The notes under the pieces: generated by a model
What the model was told of the DNA's origin: nothing
Database searches by the model: none
Seen by the model: the letters and a program-made list of their open reading frames with translations, nothing else
Shown here: positions 7,759 to 17,005 of the stretch, piece by piece
Layout of the letters: each line of letters starts with the position of its first letter
Numbering within the stretch: position 1 is the first letter of the stretch
Program-made: the position numbers and the translations under genes
From: Niabella sp.
GTDB lineage: Bacteria; Bacteroidota; Bacteroidia; Chitinophagales; Chitinophagaceae
DNA: 64,000 nucleotides
Direction of reading: 5' to 3'
Assembly: GCA_017744715.1 (NCBI GenBank)
Contig: JAGIAT010000001.1
Coordinates: forward strand, 964,028-1,028,027

Positions 7759-9666
7759 ATGAATAATGTGTTAGATATCGTTTATTGGATCCCGCTGTTA
7801 CCATTACTGGGCTGTATCATAAACGGACTGGGAAGAAAAAGTTTATCAAAAGGAGCCGTGGGCTTTATCGGCAGTGGCGTGATCCTGGCCGCTTTTGTAC
7901 TCAGCCTCTGGGTGTTTTTCCAGGTGCGTGGCGGCAATGTGCACACCGCCGAATATTTTCCCTTTATCAATGTAGGCAATCTGAAGATCCCCTTTGCCTT
8001 CCAGATCGATCAGCTATCCGCTATCTGGCTACTGATCATCACCGGCATTGGCTTCCTGATCCATGTATACTCCACTTCTTATATGCACGATGAAAAGCCG
8101 GAACATTTCGGGCGCTATTTTGCCTACCTGAACCTGTTCGTTTTTTCGATGCTGCTGCTGGTAATGGGTGCCAATTTTGTAATCATGTTCATCGGCTGGG
8201 AAGGGGTAGGACTTTGCTCTTACCTGCTGATTGGTTTCTGGTTTAAGAAAAAGGAATACAGCAAGGCGGCAAACAAGGCCTTTATCATGAACCGGGTGGG
8301 TGACCTGGCATTTTTGATCGCATTGTTTATCCTTATCAGCAAACTGGGCACTACTACGTTTAGCGAGATCTTCACATCAGCGTCCCTTGCTAAATTATCC
8401 GGTAAAGAAATCAGTGCGATTACGTTATTGTTGTTTATCGGTGCTACGGGTAAAAGTGCCCAGATTCCGTTGTATACCTGGTTGCCCGATGCGATGGCGG
8501 GGCCTACCCCCGTATCGGCCCTGATCCACGCCGCAACCATGGTTACGGCCGGGATTTATATGATTGCCCGGGCCAACCTGTTGTTCTCTATGGCTCCGTC
8601 CACACTCAATATTATTGCCATCATCGGCATCGCTACCGCCCTGCTGGCCGCTACCATTGCGCTCAAGCAGAACGACATTAAAAAAGTGCTGGCCTATTCT
8701 ACGGTAAGCCAGCTGGGTTATATGTTCCTGGCCCTGGGAAGCGGCGCCTATGTAGCCGCGGTATTCCATGTAATGACGCATGCCTTTTTTAAGGCATTAT
8801 TATTCCTTGGCAGCGGTAGTGTGATCCATGCCATGGGAGGCGAACAGGATATGCGTAAAATGGGAGGCCTTTCGAAGTATATGAAGATAACGAACCTTAC
8901 GTTTTTACTGGGCTGTCTTGCTATTGCCGGTATCCCGGGCTTCTCCGGCTTCTTCTCAAAAGATGAGATCCTGGCCGGGGCTTTTGCCAAATCGCCGGTA
9001 TTCTATGCGCTGGGCCTGCTGGGTGCATTGTTAACAGCTTTCTATATGTTCCGGTTATACGCTACTACGTTTAAAGGAAGCTTCCGCGGTACCCATGAGC
9101 AGGAACATCACCTGCATGAAAGCCCTGCGGCGATCACCATCCCGTTGATCATCCTGGCGATCCTTTCCGTTGTTGGCGGCTTTGTGGGCGTGCCGGAATT
9201 TATGGCACATGGAGCGCATGCCCTGTCAGACTTCCTGCATCCCATCTTCAAAGATTCCTATGCCCTGCTGCCGGCTCATGAAGTAAGTCATAGCACCGAG
9301 TGGGGACTGGCCGGACTATCTTCCGTACTTATTATCATTACCGTAATCATCGCCTGGACCCGGTTTTCCAAAAAGCCCGATCTGGAGCCTGCATCCGGTT
9401 TTGGAAAAGTACTGGAAAACAAATGGTATGTGGATGAGCTGTATGATACCGTGATCGTAAAACCGCTGAACAGGCTGGGCGCCTTCCTGGGGAATGTAGT
9501 GGATAAACGGATTGTAGACGGCGCGGTAAACGGGGTAGGACGGCTGGTACGCTATGGCAGCCGCCAGTTACGCTGGGTTCAGAGCGGGCAGACCGGCTCT
9601 TATATATTGATGATGGTATTGGGAATGGTGCTGATCTTTATCCTGCAGTTTTTCTTGAGAAAATAA
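7759..9666 (+). CDS. nuoL: NADH-quinone oxidoreductase subunit L (antiporter-like)
   Basis: Distal proton-pumping subunit of the complex I membrane arm, homologous to MrpA. The 635-residue protein has about 16 membrane helices. Visible signatures are FIGWEGVGLCSYLLIGFW with the conserved glutamate, PDAMAGPTPVSALIHAATM with the broken helix TM7 region, and the K/H-containing HAFFKALLFLGSGSVIHAMG. The last 110 residues fit the lateral helix and final anchoring helix that clamp NuoM and NuoN. It is followed by a 41-base repeat-bearing spacer before nuoM. Confidence 0.97.
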   Translation: MNNVLDIVYWIPLLPLLGCIINGLGRKSLSKGAVGFIGSGVILAAFVLSLWVFFQVRGGNVHTAEYFPFINVGNLKIPFAFQIDQLSAIWLLIITGIGFLIHVYSTSYMHDEKPEHFGRYFAYLNLFVFSMLLLVMGANFVIMFIGWEGVGLCSYLLIGFWFKKKEYSKAANKAFIMNRVGDLAFLIALFILISKLGTTTFSEIFTSASLAKLSGKEISAITLLLFIGATGKSAQIPLYTWLPDAMAGPTPVSALIHAATMVTAGIYMIARANLLFSMAPSTLNIIAIIGIATALLAATIALKQNDIKKVLAYSTVSQLGYMFLALGSGAYVAAVFHVMTHAFFKALLFLGSGSVIHAMGGEQDMRKMGGLSKYMKITNLTFLLGCLAIAGIPGFSGFFSKDEILAGAFAKSPVFYALGLLGALLTAFYMFRLYATTFKGSFRGTHEQEHHLHESPAAITIPLIILAILSVVGGFVGVPEFMAHGAHALSDFLHPIFKDSYALLPAHEVSHSTEWGLAGLSSVLIIITVIIAWTRFSKKPDLEPASGFGKVLENKWYVDELYDTVIVKPLNRLGAFLGNVVDKRIVDGAVNGVGRLVRYGSRQLRWVQSGQTGSYILMMVLGMVLIFILQFFLRK

Positions 9667-9707
9667 CCTGGAACCGAACCTGAAACTTGGAACTTGAAAT
9701 TTGAAAT
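9667..9707. repeat. AACCTGGAACnTGAAAC-type repeat in the nuoL-nuoM spacer
   Basis: The whole 41-base spacer consists of units like AACCTGGAAC, AACCTGAAAC and TTGGAACTTGAAA. It belongs to the same family as the nuoJ-nuoK spacer repeat and the modules at 13130-13160 and 60605-60640. Confidence 0.65.
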
Positions 9708-11192
9708 ATGATCGCATTGTTGTTGATACTGGTGCCTTTAGTGAGTGGATTGGCTACTTTTTTAATAAAGAAGGAAGCGCAGGTGCGAACCTGGTCGTTA
9801 CTGGCAGCCATTATTACTTTTATCATTGCCATACTTGGTGTGGCGGTATATTCCACAGCCGGCAACTGGACGTTCAGGGCCGATTGGATGGGATTATTGA
9901 ACAGCAGCTTTTCGCTGCGGGGTGATGGTATGGGCATCATGCTTTGCCTGTTAACCGCGTTGTGTTATCCCGTTATTTTTCTCTCCACCTGGACCACTGC
10001 TTATAAAAAAGTCAATAACTTTTTCGGTTTAATGCTGCTGGCACAGGCCGGTTTGATGGGCGTATTCCTGGCGATGGATGCGCTGTTGTTTTATTTTTTC
10101 TGGGAGCTGGCACTGATTCCCGTTTATTTTATCTGTTCTCAATGGGGAGGCGAAAAGCGCATCGCGGTTACCTTTAAGTTCTTTATTTACACCTTTATTG
10201 GTTCTTTGCTGATGCTGGTGGGCATCCTTTATGTTTATTCCCATACACCCGGGCATTCGTTTGATATCGAAGCCTTTTATAAATCCGGTCTTTCTATAAA
10301 AGAGCAAACCTGGTTGTTCTGGTTGTTCTTTATTGCGTTTGCCGTAAAAATGCCCATATTCCCCTTCCATACCTGGCAACCGGATACCTATCAGCAGTCG
10401 CCCACGGCTGCCACCATGGTACTTAGTGCACTGATGGTAAAGATGGGGGTGTTGGGACTGCTGCGCTGGCTGCTGCCCGTGTTTCCGATCGCTTCTTATT
10501 TGAACGGCGATACCATTTCCCTGCTGGCAGTAACAGGTATCATCTATGCCTCGCTGATTGCGATGCGGCAGGATGATATGAAGCGGCTGGTGGCGTATTC
10601 CTCCATTGCGCATATCGGGTTGATGTGTGCCGCTGTTTTTGCGGAAGACAAAAGCGCGTTACAGGGCACCATGATCCAGATGTTCTCTCACGGGATCAAT
10701 ATCCTTGGCATGTGGATGGTGGTAGCGATCATTGAACGCAAATTTGGTACCGTAAAAATATCTGCACTGGGTGGTATCGCTCAAAAAGCTCCGGCACTTA
10801 CCTTTTTCTTTGTGATCATCGCATTTGCCAATATCGCCCTGCCGCTCACCAATGCCTTTATCGGAGAGTTCCTGATGTTTAAGGGGATCCTGGGATCAAA
10901 GGTTTCTCAAAATGGGATATGGATCATGGCCGCCGCAGGTATCGGCATTATTCTGGGTGCGGTTTATACGCTTCGCATGGGACGCAAAGTATTCTTTGGC
11001 GAAACCAATGCACTCACCGAAAAGGGAACCGATATCGCCTTTCATGAAAAGGCCCTTCTTATCATTATTATCGGCGCCATTTTAATTGTGGGCATTTATC
11101 CGCAGCCTTTTTTAAACGCAGTCGATCAGACCAGTCAATCCATTTTAAAAAATTCAGACGTGCTTCCGATGTTGATGAAGCAGAAGCATTAA
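9708..11192 (+). CDS. nuoM: NADH-quinone oxidoreductase subunit M (antiporter-like)
   Basis: Middle antiporter-like proton-pumping subunit of complex I, homologous to MrpD. The 494-residue protein has about 14 membrane helices. The conserved TM5 glutamate is visible in FFWELALIPVYFICSQWGG, and the broken-helix region in FHTWQPDTYQQSPTAATM. The GHGINIL-like segment appears as FSHGINILGMW. The start at 9708 gives MIALLLILVPLVSG, entering helix 1 at once. The stop is 10 bases from nuoN. Confidence 0.97.
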   Translation: MIALLLILVPLVSGLATFLIKKEAQVRTWSLLAAIITFIIAILGVAVYSTAGNWTFRADWMGLLNSSFSLRGDGMGIMLCLLTALCYPVIFLSTWTTAYKKVNNFFGLMLLAQAGLMGVFLAMDALLFYFFWELALIPVYFICSQWGGEKRIAVTFKFFIYTFIGSLLMLVGILYVYSHTPGHSFDIEAFYKSGLSIKEQTWLFWLFFIAFAVKMPIFPFHTWQPDTYQQSPTAATMVLSALMVKMGVLGLLRWLLPVFPIASYLNGDTISLLAVTGIIYASLIAMRQDDMKRLVAYSSIAHIGLMCAAVFAEDKSALQGTMIQMFSHGINILGMWMVVAIIERKFGTVKISALGGIAQKAPALTFFFVIIAFANIALPLTNAFIGEFLMFKGILGSKVSQNGIWIMAAAGIGIILGAVYTLRMGRKVFFGETNALTEKGTDIAFHEKALLIIIIGAILIVGIYPQPFLNAVDQTSQSILKNSDVLPMLMKQKH

Positions 11193-11202
11193 GAGAAACG
11201 AT

Positions 11203-12576
11203 ATGAACGCAGTATTACTATCAGGCTTATTAGGTGTTGTGATGATGTTCGCCAGCTTTTTGTTTAAAACAAAGGCCCCGGTGCGCATGCTGGCTATTTT
11301 GGGCATCTTGCTGTTGCTGGTTGTCAATATCCTGGAATCAAACGGTATCCGGCTTTTTCACCTGGACACGACCGGTTTTCTTGCTTTTAGCAGTTATGCT
11401 TTGTTTTTTAATACGATTGCCATTGCCTGTACCCTGGTTTATTTCCTCATTTCCTCAAAGGACATGCAGAAGGCCGGCAATCATTACGCCGAGTATTTTG
11501 CGCTGATCTTTTTTATCCTCACGGGTATTTTCCTGGTAACGTCTTTTACCAACCTGCTGATGCTTTTCCTGGGTATTGAGATCATATCGATCCCTTTATA
11601 TATTCTTACCGGTGCTGCTAAGAAAGACCTGAAAAGTAACGAAGCTGCTTTGAAGTACCTGTTGATGGGTGCCTTTTCAACGGGCATCATGTTGCTGGGT
11701 ATTGCCTTTATTTATGGAGCAACGGGTACATTTGAGATTGCTAAAATGAACATCGCCGGGCTGGCAAAATCCAACCTGCTTACGGCCGGTATGCTGCTGC
11801 TGCTGTTTTCCATGTGCTTTAAGGTATCTGTGGCTCCGTTTCATTTCTGGACGCCCGATGTATATGATGGCGCCCCTACCGTTTTTACCTCCTTTATGGC
11901 TACCATTGTAAAGGTAGGCATCTTTGCAGGGTTTCTGCACCTGTTTTATAGCGCCTTTGAACCAGTAGCCCTCCAATGGAAGCTTTGGCTGGCCATTCTG
12001 GCGGCGCTGACGCTGTTTATCGGAAATATCACCGCGGTGTTCCAGCAAAGCGTAAAACGCATGCTGGCGTACTCCAGTATCGCCCAGGCGGGCTTTATGC
12101 TGTTTGCCCTGGTTGCGCTTAACGAAACAGGGCATGAAGGCCTGCTGCTGTATGCAATTGCCTACAGCCTGGCTACCATCGGTATTTTTGGGGTGATCGC
12201 CAAAATGACGGATTATTCGTTTGATGGCTTTAACGGGCTTGCTACGCATCAGCCGCTGGTGGCATTATGCGTTACGATCTTTATGCTCTCTTTGGCCGGT
12301 ATACCGCTGTCTGCAGGGTTCCTGGCCAAGTTCTATATGCTGAAGGCTGTAATCCAGTCTGGTGATTACCTGTGGCTGGTGATCTTCGGGGTACTGATGG
12401 CGGCTGTTAGTGCTTATTATTATTTCCGCGTGATACAGGCCATGTACTTTAAGCAGGGCCCCAATCATTTTTCCGGTATCAGCAGTTTTGAAAAATATGT
12501 GCTGGTAGGTATTTGTGTACTGATCATTTTTACCGGATTGTTCCCCAACGTGATTTTTGGGTGGTTGTATTTTTAG
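11203..12576 (+). CDS. nuoN: NADH-quinone oxidoreductase subunit N (antiporter-like)
   Basis: Third antiporter-like subunit of complex I, next to NuoK. The 457-residue protein has 13-14 predicted helices. Signatures are FLGIEIISIPLYILTG with the conserved glutamate, PFHFWTPDVYDGAPTVFTSF, and the lysine segment QSVKRMLAYSSIAQAGFML. It is the last gene of the nuo operon: about 600 bp of non-coding repeat sequence follow, and the next gene is unrelated. Confidence 0.97.
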   Translation: MNAVLLSGLLGVVMMFASFLFKTKAPVRMLAILGILLLLVVNILESNGIRLFHLDTTGFLAFSSYALFFNTIAIACTLVYFLISSKDMQKAGNHYAEYFALIFFILTGIFLVTSFTNLLMLFLGIEIISIPLYILTGAAKKDLKSNEAALKYLLMGAFSTGIMLLGIAFIYGATGTFEIAKMNIAGLAKSNLLTAGMLLLLFSMCFKVSVAPFHFWTPDVYDGAPTVFTSFMATIVKVGIFAGFLHLFYSAFEPVALQWKLWLAILAALTLFIGNITAVFQQSVKRMLAYSSIAQAGFMLFALVALNETGHEGLLLYAIAYSLATIGIFGVIAKMTDYSFDGFNGLATHQPLVALCVTIFMLSLAGIPLSAGFLAKFYMLKAVIQSGDYLWLVIFGVLMAAVSAYYYFRVIQAMYFKQGPNHFSGISSFEKYVLVGICVLIIFTGLFPNVIFGWLYF

Positions 12577-13182
12577 GATAATTTGAAAATTTGGAAATTT
12601 GGAAATGTGGAAATGTGAAAATGTGAGAATGGAGATTCGTTCCTGCTCCGTGAACTTCCCTTCGATCGATATGCTATGAACGTTCGATATCTTACATCAG
12701 GTATAAAAACATATCGAACCCATCACAGCGGGCACGTTTGGAACCTGGAACTTGCGTTCAGCGTTTAGCATTCAGCCATCAGGTTTTCAGTCTTCAGTTT
12801 TCAGCCATCAGTTTTCAGTTGATACAACTGAGATTGGAGATTGGATCTCAGGTTAGGGCCCGGAGCTCAACTTTAAACATTGAACGTTAAACCTGAAACA
12901 GCATTCAGCCATCAGTTTTCAGTTATCAGTTGCGCATAGGGATTGGTGCGTTAGCATCAGGTGCAGGAAGAAAGCTGACATTAAACGTTGAGCCTTTCCG
13001 TCCCTGTTCGGGCGGTCGGCCTGGCGTTAACCCTGAAATAATTCCATGATCCATCCCAGTCTATATGTCCCCCAGGCAGGGCCAATCGTGAATGGTGATA
13101 GATCATCAAGCATAAAAACGGATCTAACATGGAACCTGGAACCTTAAACCTGGAACTTCCCTTATTCCTGTAACTTAGCAGG
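12577..13182. repeat. Composite intergenic repeat region after nuoN
   Basis: No credible gene is present. From left to right it holds TTTGGAAATGTGG-type units (12584-12632), CAGTTTTCAGCCATCAG-type units (about 12770-12820 and 12900-12935), a CAGTTGATACAACTGAGATT segment (about 12817-12836), a roughly 60-bp block at 13061-13120, and AACCTGGAACCTTAAACC units at about 13130-13160. On the minus strand the CAGTTGTATCAACTG and 60-bp blocks match those at 63886-63910 and 63710-63768, so this copy is inverted relative to that one. I see no clear terminator for nuoN. Confidence 0.75.
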
Positions 13183-14463
13183 GTGAAATTTATCGACACA
13201 TTGCTGCTTGCGTTCCGGACTGTTAAAAGCAACCGGCTGCGTACCGGTCTTACGGTAACCATTATTGCATTTGGCATTATGGCGCTGGTGGGGATTATTA
13301 CCGCTATCAAGGCCATGAACCAGAAGTTTTCCGAGAGCTTTTCGTCTATGGGGGCCAATGGATTTACCATTCGTTTCAAGGAGCGCAATATGAATTTTGG
13401 CGGGGGCAGGGGCGATGATCTGGCCGTTTCGAAAAAAGGGAAAAAGGAAAAACAATCCAATCTCAATAAGGTTATTACCCGCGAAGAGGCCGAATATTTC
13501 ATCAGTCATTATCATTTTCCGGGTGCAGTTTCGGGTATTTCGGTGTTCGGCGGCCGGAGCAATATCCTGTCGTTTAATGATAAAAAGACCAGTCCGAATG
13601 TAGTGCTGATGGGTGGGGATGAGCACTATCTGAATCTCAATGCGTATAAGGTTTTATACGGGCGCAATTTTACGGCCGGCGAAATCCGGGGCGCACAGAA
13701 CCTCTGTGTGCTGGGGTTTGACGTGGCCAAAAGCTTTTTTGGCGAGGCAATGGATAAAGGCGTTAACACCACCGTACGTATTAATAATATACCCTACCGG
13801 GTGCTTGGCATTCTCGAAGGAAAGGGCTCTACCTTTGGTTTCAGCAGGGATAATATGGTGATAACGGGGTACCCGAACTGGGCCCGGAACTTTGGCAATG
13901 CCACTGCGTCTTACGTCATTGCAGTAAAAGTAAACGATCTTAAGCAGCTGGATGCTGCAATGGGAGAGGCCGAAAGTCTTTTCCGCCCGATACGAAAAAA
14001 CGGCATTACCGAGGCCAGCAACTTTGCCATGGACCGTAGCGACAGTGCTGTGCAAACCGCTATGAATGTGTTGCGGTATATCCGGTGGGCCGCCATTGTT
14101 ATTGGTATCATCACGCTACTGGGCGCTGCCATCGGGCTGATGAACATCATGTTGGTTTCCGTTTCCGAACGCACAAAAGAAGTGGGCCTTATTAAGGCCA
14201 TCGGCGGAAAGAAACAATCGGTAAAAACCCAGTTCCTGCTGGAGGCCATCATCATCAGTGTGCTGGGGGCATTATTGGGTATCCTGCTGGGTATCATTGT
14301 AGGAAACCTGTTTTCGCTGGTGCTGAACACCGGTTTTGTGGTACCCTGGGATTGGGTGGCATACGGAATTGTCATTTGTACAATTGTAGGCCTGGTGGCT
14401 GGCATTTACCCGGCTGTAAAAGCGGGCAGATTGAACCCTATAGAGGCGCTGCGCTATGAATAA
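13183..14463 (+). CDS. FtsX/MacB-type ABC transporter permease
   Basis: A 426-residue membrane protein of the MacB/FtsX family. Residues about 20-45 are the first helix, followed by a periplasmic MacB-type core domain (about 50-290), then three helices in the C-terminal FtsX domain, where SVSERTKEVGLIKAIGGKKQ is the typical coupling segment. Such permeases work with an ATPase of the LolD/MacB type in mechanotransmission, export or lipoprotein handling. No ATPase gene is adjacent, so the partner must be encoded elsewhere. The start codon is GTG at 13183; no better ATG exists upstream in frame. The stop at 14463 is followed by a 229-bp gap before exbB. Confidence 0.9.
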   Translation: MKFIDTLLLAFRTVKSNRLRTGLTVTIIAFGIMALVGIITAIKAMNQKFSESFSSMGANGFTIRFKERNMNFGGGRGDDLAVSKKGKKEKQSNLNKVITREEAEYFISHYHFPGAVSGISVFGGRSNILSFNDKKTSPNVVLMGGDEHYLNLNAYKVLYGRNFTAGEIRGAQNLCVLGFDVAKSFFGEAMDKGVNTTVRINNIPYRVLGILEGKGSTFGFSRDNMVITGYPNWARNFGNATASYVIAVKVNDLKQLDAAMGEAESLFRPIRKNGITEASNFAMDRSDSAVQTAMNVLRYIRWAAIVIGIITLLGAAIGLMNIMLVSVSERTKEVGLIKAIGGKKQSVKTQFLLEAIIISVLGALLGILLGIIVGNLFSLVLNTGFVVPWDWVAYGIVICTIVGLVAGIYPAVKAGRLNPIEALRYE

Positions 14464-14612
14464 GAAAACGCAATCCGGAGGCTATTTTTTTGAATGTCGT
14501 AAAATGAATGACGGGGTTAAATAAATTTCCGTCAATACTTTTTTGATTTTTTTGAGTTTTTATAAAAAAAGTTTAACTTCAAACAGTTAAAAAAAAATAA
14601 TGACGAAAAATT

Positions 14613-14641
14613 TTGTTGTTAGATTTTTTTTGTTAGAATTG
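14613..14641 (+). promoter_or_regulatory. Possible Bacteroidota-type promoter of the exb-ton operon
   Basis: TTG at 14613-14615 is followed after 18 bases by TAGAATTG (14634-14641), one mismatch from the phylum consensus TAnnTTTG. The predicted start would leave a leader of about 45 bases before the exbB ATG. The whole region is A/T-rich, so chance matches are likely. Confidence 0.35.
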
Positions 14642-14692
14642 TACACTCAAACAAACTTGTTCAATATTTAAAAAACTAAAAAAACTAAGATC

Positions 14693-15547
14693 ATGGCTGA
14701 GACAAATCAAGCGAAGCCCGTAACGGCTACTACTTCTGTTCAACCTAAAAAAAGCAGTAATCTGATTTCGTGGGTTGCGCCCATTCTGTGTATTGTTGCT
14801 GGGTATTGCATATGGCGTTTTGTAATTGGTGCTGCCGATGGGTTTGCACAGCCAGACAGTGCAGGTGGATTTTGGCCTAACCACAAAGGCCCCAAAGGAG
14901 CATTTCACCGTATTTATGAAGGTGGTATCATCGTACCGCTGCTGATCGGTATGTTGTTAATGGTAATTGTGTTTGCTATCGAAAGGTTCCTGACCATTGC
15001 AAAAGCGCTGGGTAAAGGAAACATCAGCAATTTTATCCGCAAAGTACAGTATCACCTGGCGAATAAAAATGTAGACGCTGCCATTGCAGAATGCGACAAA
15101 CAAAAAGGTTCTGTAGGTAATGTAATGAAAGCAGGTCTGCGTCGTTACAAAGAAATGATCGGCGAATCCGGTCTGGAAACCGAGCAAAAAATCGCAGCAA
15201 TCCAAAAAGAAGTGGAAGAAGCTACCGCACTGGAACTTCCCATGTTGCAGAAAAACCTGGTGTTCCTGTCAACAATCGTATCTACCGGTACGCTGATCGC
15301 GTTATTGGGTACGGTAATGGGTATGATCAAATCGTTCTCTAACCTGGGTGAAGGCGGTGGCGGTAACGCAGCTGAACTGGCGATCGGTATCTCTGAGGCC
15401 CTGTATAATACGGCATTGGGTATCGGTACTTCAGCCCTGGCGTTGATCATCTATAACATGCTTACAACCCGTATTGACAGCATTACTTATGGTATTGACG
15501 AATCTGGTTTTACCCTGACTCAATCCTTTGCTTCCCTGTACAAATAA
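14693..15547 (+). CDS. exbB: MotA/TolQ/ExbB proton channel family protein
   Basis: Inner-membrane stator subunit that, with ExbD, turns proton flow into energy for TonB-dependent outer-membrane transport. The 284-residue protein has an N-terminal helix (about residues 25-45), a second helix at about 77-98 (GIIVPLLIGMLLMVIVFAIE), a cytoplasmic domain, and two C-terminal helices starting in STIVSTGTLIALLGTVMGM. This matches the longer ExbB form of Bacteroidota, which has an extra N-terminal helix. It is the first gene of the exbB-exbD-exbD-tonB operon, followed after 69 bases by exbD. Confidence 0.93.
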   Translation: MAETNQAKPVTATTSVQPKKSSNLISWVAPILCIVAGYCIWRFVIGAADGFAQPDSAGGFWPNHKGPKGAFHRIYEGGIIVPLLIGMLLMVIVFAIERFLTIAKALGKGNISNFIRKVQYHLANKNVDAAIAECDKQKGSVGNVMKAGLRRYKEMIGESGLETEQKIAAIQKEVEEATALELPMLQKNLVFLSTIVSTGTLIALLGTVMGMIKSFSNLGEGGGGNAAELAIGISEALYNTALGIGTSALALIIYNMLTTRIDSITYGIDESGFTLTQSFASLYK

Positions 15548-15616
15548 TGTGCAGCCGAACAAAGATTTTTATGGAATAAAGCAGATTTTTCGTCTTATAT
15601 CAAAATTGAGTCAATA

Positions 15617-16270
15617 ATGGCAAAAGCAAAAATACAAAAGAAGTCAACGGATACGGACATGACACCCTTCGTGGATGTGGCATTCCTGATCCTGTCCTTC
15701 TTTATCATGGCTACAAAATTCAAGCCGTCAGAACCGGTTCCCATCGAAACGCCGAATTCTGTTGCATCCCAGGTAATGCCCGATAACAATGCTGTTATGA
15801 TGAGTATTGATAAGGATAACAAGGTTTATTTTTCGGTGATGTCTAAGTCTGATATTCAAAAGGGCAAGGACATCATTAAGGAAGCCGCTAAAAGAGCAGG
15901 GGTAACCATTACCGACGCGGATCTGAGCCAGTACCAGGATGGAGAAATGATCGGGATGCCTTTTAATAAAATAAAGGGATACCTGGCGCTTCCTGCCGCC
16001 CAGCGGGCAAAGGTTGCCCAGGACGGGATTCCTGTAAAAGATTCTGCCACCAGCGAATTGGTAAACTGGATCGGGGCTGCGAAGTATGTTTTCTCCGGAG
16101 ATCAACTAAAGTACCTTGTGAAAGGCGATAACTCTTCAAAGTATCCAACCTTTGGCGCAATTATCGATGCTATGAAGCGGAATGATGAGCAGAAGTACAA
16201 CCTGGTAACCATGCCGCAGGATGCACCTGCCGGTACCGAATTGTACCAGGAGCGGTTAAAGGGAAAATAA
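15617..16270 (+). CDS. exbD: ExbD/TolR family biopolymer transport protein, first copy
   Basis: Stator partner of ExbB: one N-terminal helix and a periplasmic domain. The 217-residue protein has the functional membrane aspartate in DMTPFVDVAFLILSFF (D20). The periplasmic domain is longer than in E. coli ExbD (141 residues) because of an insertion at about residues 75-155, as in other Bacteroidota copies. A second exbD gene follows after 37 bases; the two are divergent outside the membrane segment and may form hetero-dimers in the channel. Confidence 0.92.
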   Translation: MAKAKIQKKSTDTDMTPFVDVAFLILSFFIMATKFKPSEPVPIETPNSVASQVMPDNNAVMMSIDKDNKVYFSVMSKSDIQKGKDIIKEAAKRAGVTITDADLSQYQDGEMIGMPFNKIKGYLALPAAQRAKVAQDGIPVKDSATSELVNWIGAAKYVFSGDQLKYLVKGDNSSKYPTFGAIIDAMKRNDEQKYNLVTMPQDAPAGTELYQERLKGK

Positions 16271-16307
16271 ATTCAATTACTTACATAACCAGTAAAAAGA
16301 AAAAATT

Positions 16308-16949
16308 ATGGCAAGTTTAGATACTGGCGGTGATGACGGGCATAAGAAAGGCCCCGGGGTCAAGAAGGCCAAAAAACAAAGCACCCGGGTGGATATGACC
16401 CCGATGGTGGATCTGGGCTTCCTGCTGATTACCTTCTTTATTTTTACGGCTACAATGAGCAATCCTACCACAATGGACCTGAACATGCCGAAGGATACAG
16501 ATAAGAAGGATGAGGAAACCAAGATCAAACAATCGGGCTCTTTGTCGGTGATCCTGGCCAAGGATAACAAGATCTTCTACTACGAAGGGGATCTGGATCC
16601 CACGGGCTCAAATTTCAAAAATGCTACGTATAAGGATATCCGCGATGAGATCATCCGTAAGAAAAGAGAGGTGATTTCCCGTTATGTAACCGATCCGGCC
16701 TGTGAAAATGAGGCCCGGTCAAAAGGGAAATCGATCGACGATTGTAAGCAGAAGGACTTTTTCGTAGTGATTAAACCCACGGATGATGCTACGTACAAGA
16801 ACGTAGTAGACATGCTGGATGAGATGACGATCAATAAAGTTTCGCGCTATGCATTGGTAAAACCTTTCGATACAGAATTAGACGCTGTTCGTTTGTCTGG
16901 CGGAGGTGGCGGAACTGCTGCTCCGGCGGCAACTCCACCGGCTAAATAG
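16308..16949 (+). CDS. exbD: ExbD/TolR family biopolymer transport protein, second copy
   Basis: Second ExbD-type stator subunit, 213 residues. The membrane segment DMTPMVDLGFLLITFF has the essential aspartate (D35). It is preceded by a basic cytoplasmic tail rich in K and G, longer than in the first copy. The periplasmic part contains two cysteines in a C-x11-C arrangement, possibly a disulfide, and the protein ends in a G/A/P-rich stretch. The gene is followed after 56 bases by tonB. Confidence 0.92.
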   Translation: MASLDTGGDDGHKKGPGVKKAKKQSTRVDMTPMVDLGFLLITFFIFTATMSNPTTMDLNMPKDTDKKDEETKIKQSGSLSVILAKDNKIFYYEGDLDPTGSNFKNATYKDIRDEIIRKKREVISRYVTDPACENEARSKGKSIDDCKQKDFFVVIKPTDDATYKNVVDMLDEMTINKVSRYALVKPFDTELDAVRLSGGGGGTAAPAATPPAK

Positions 16950-17005
16950 AAGATTCCGTGTGGAATTTTTAGAAACATGCATCATATTAAAAACGTAATT
17001 AGATA

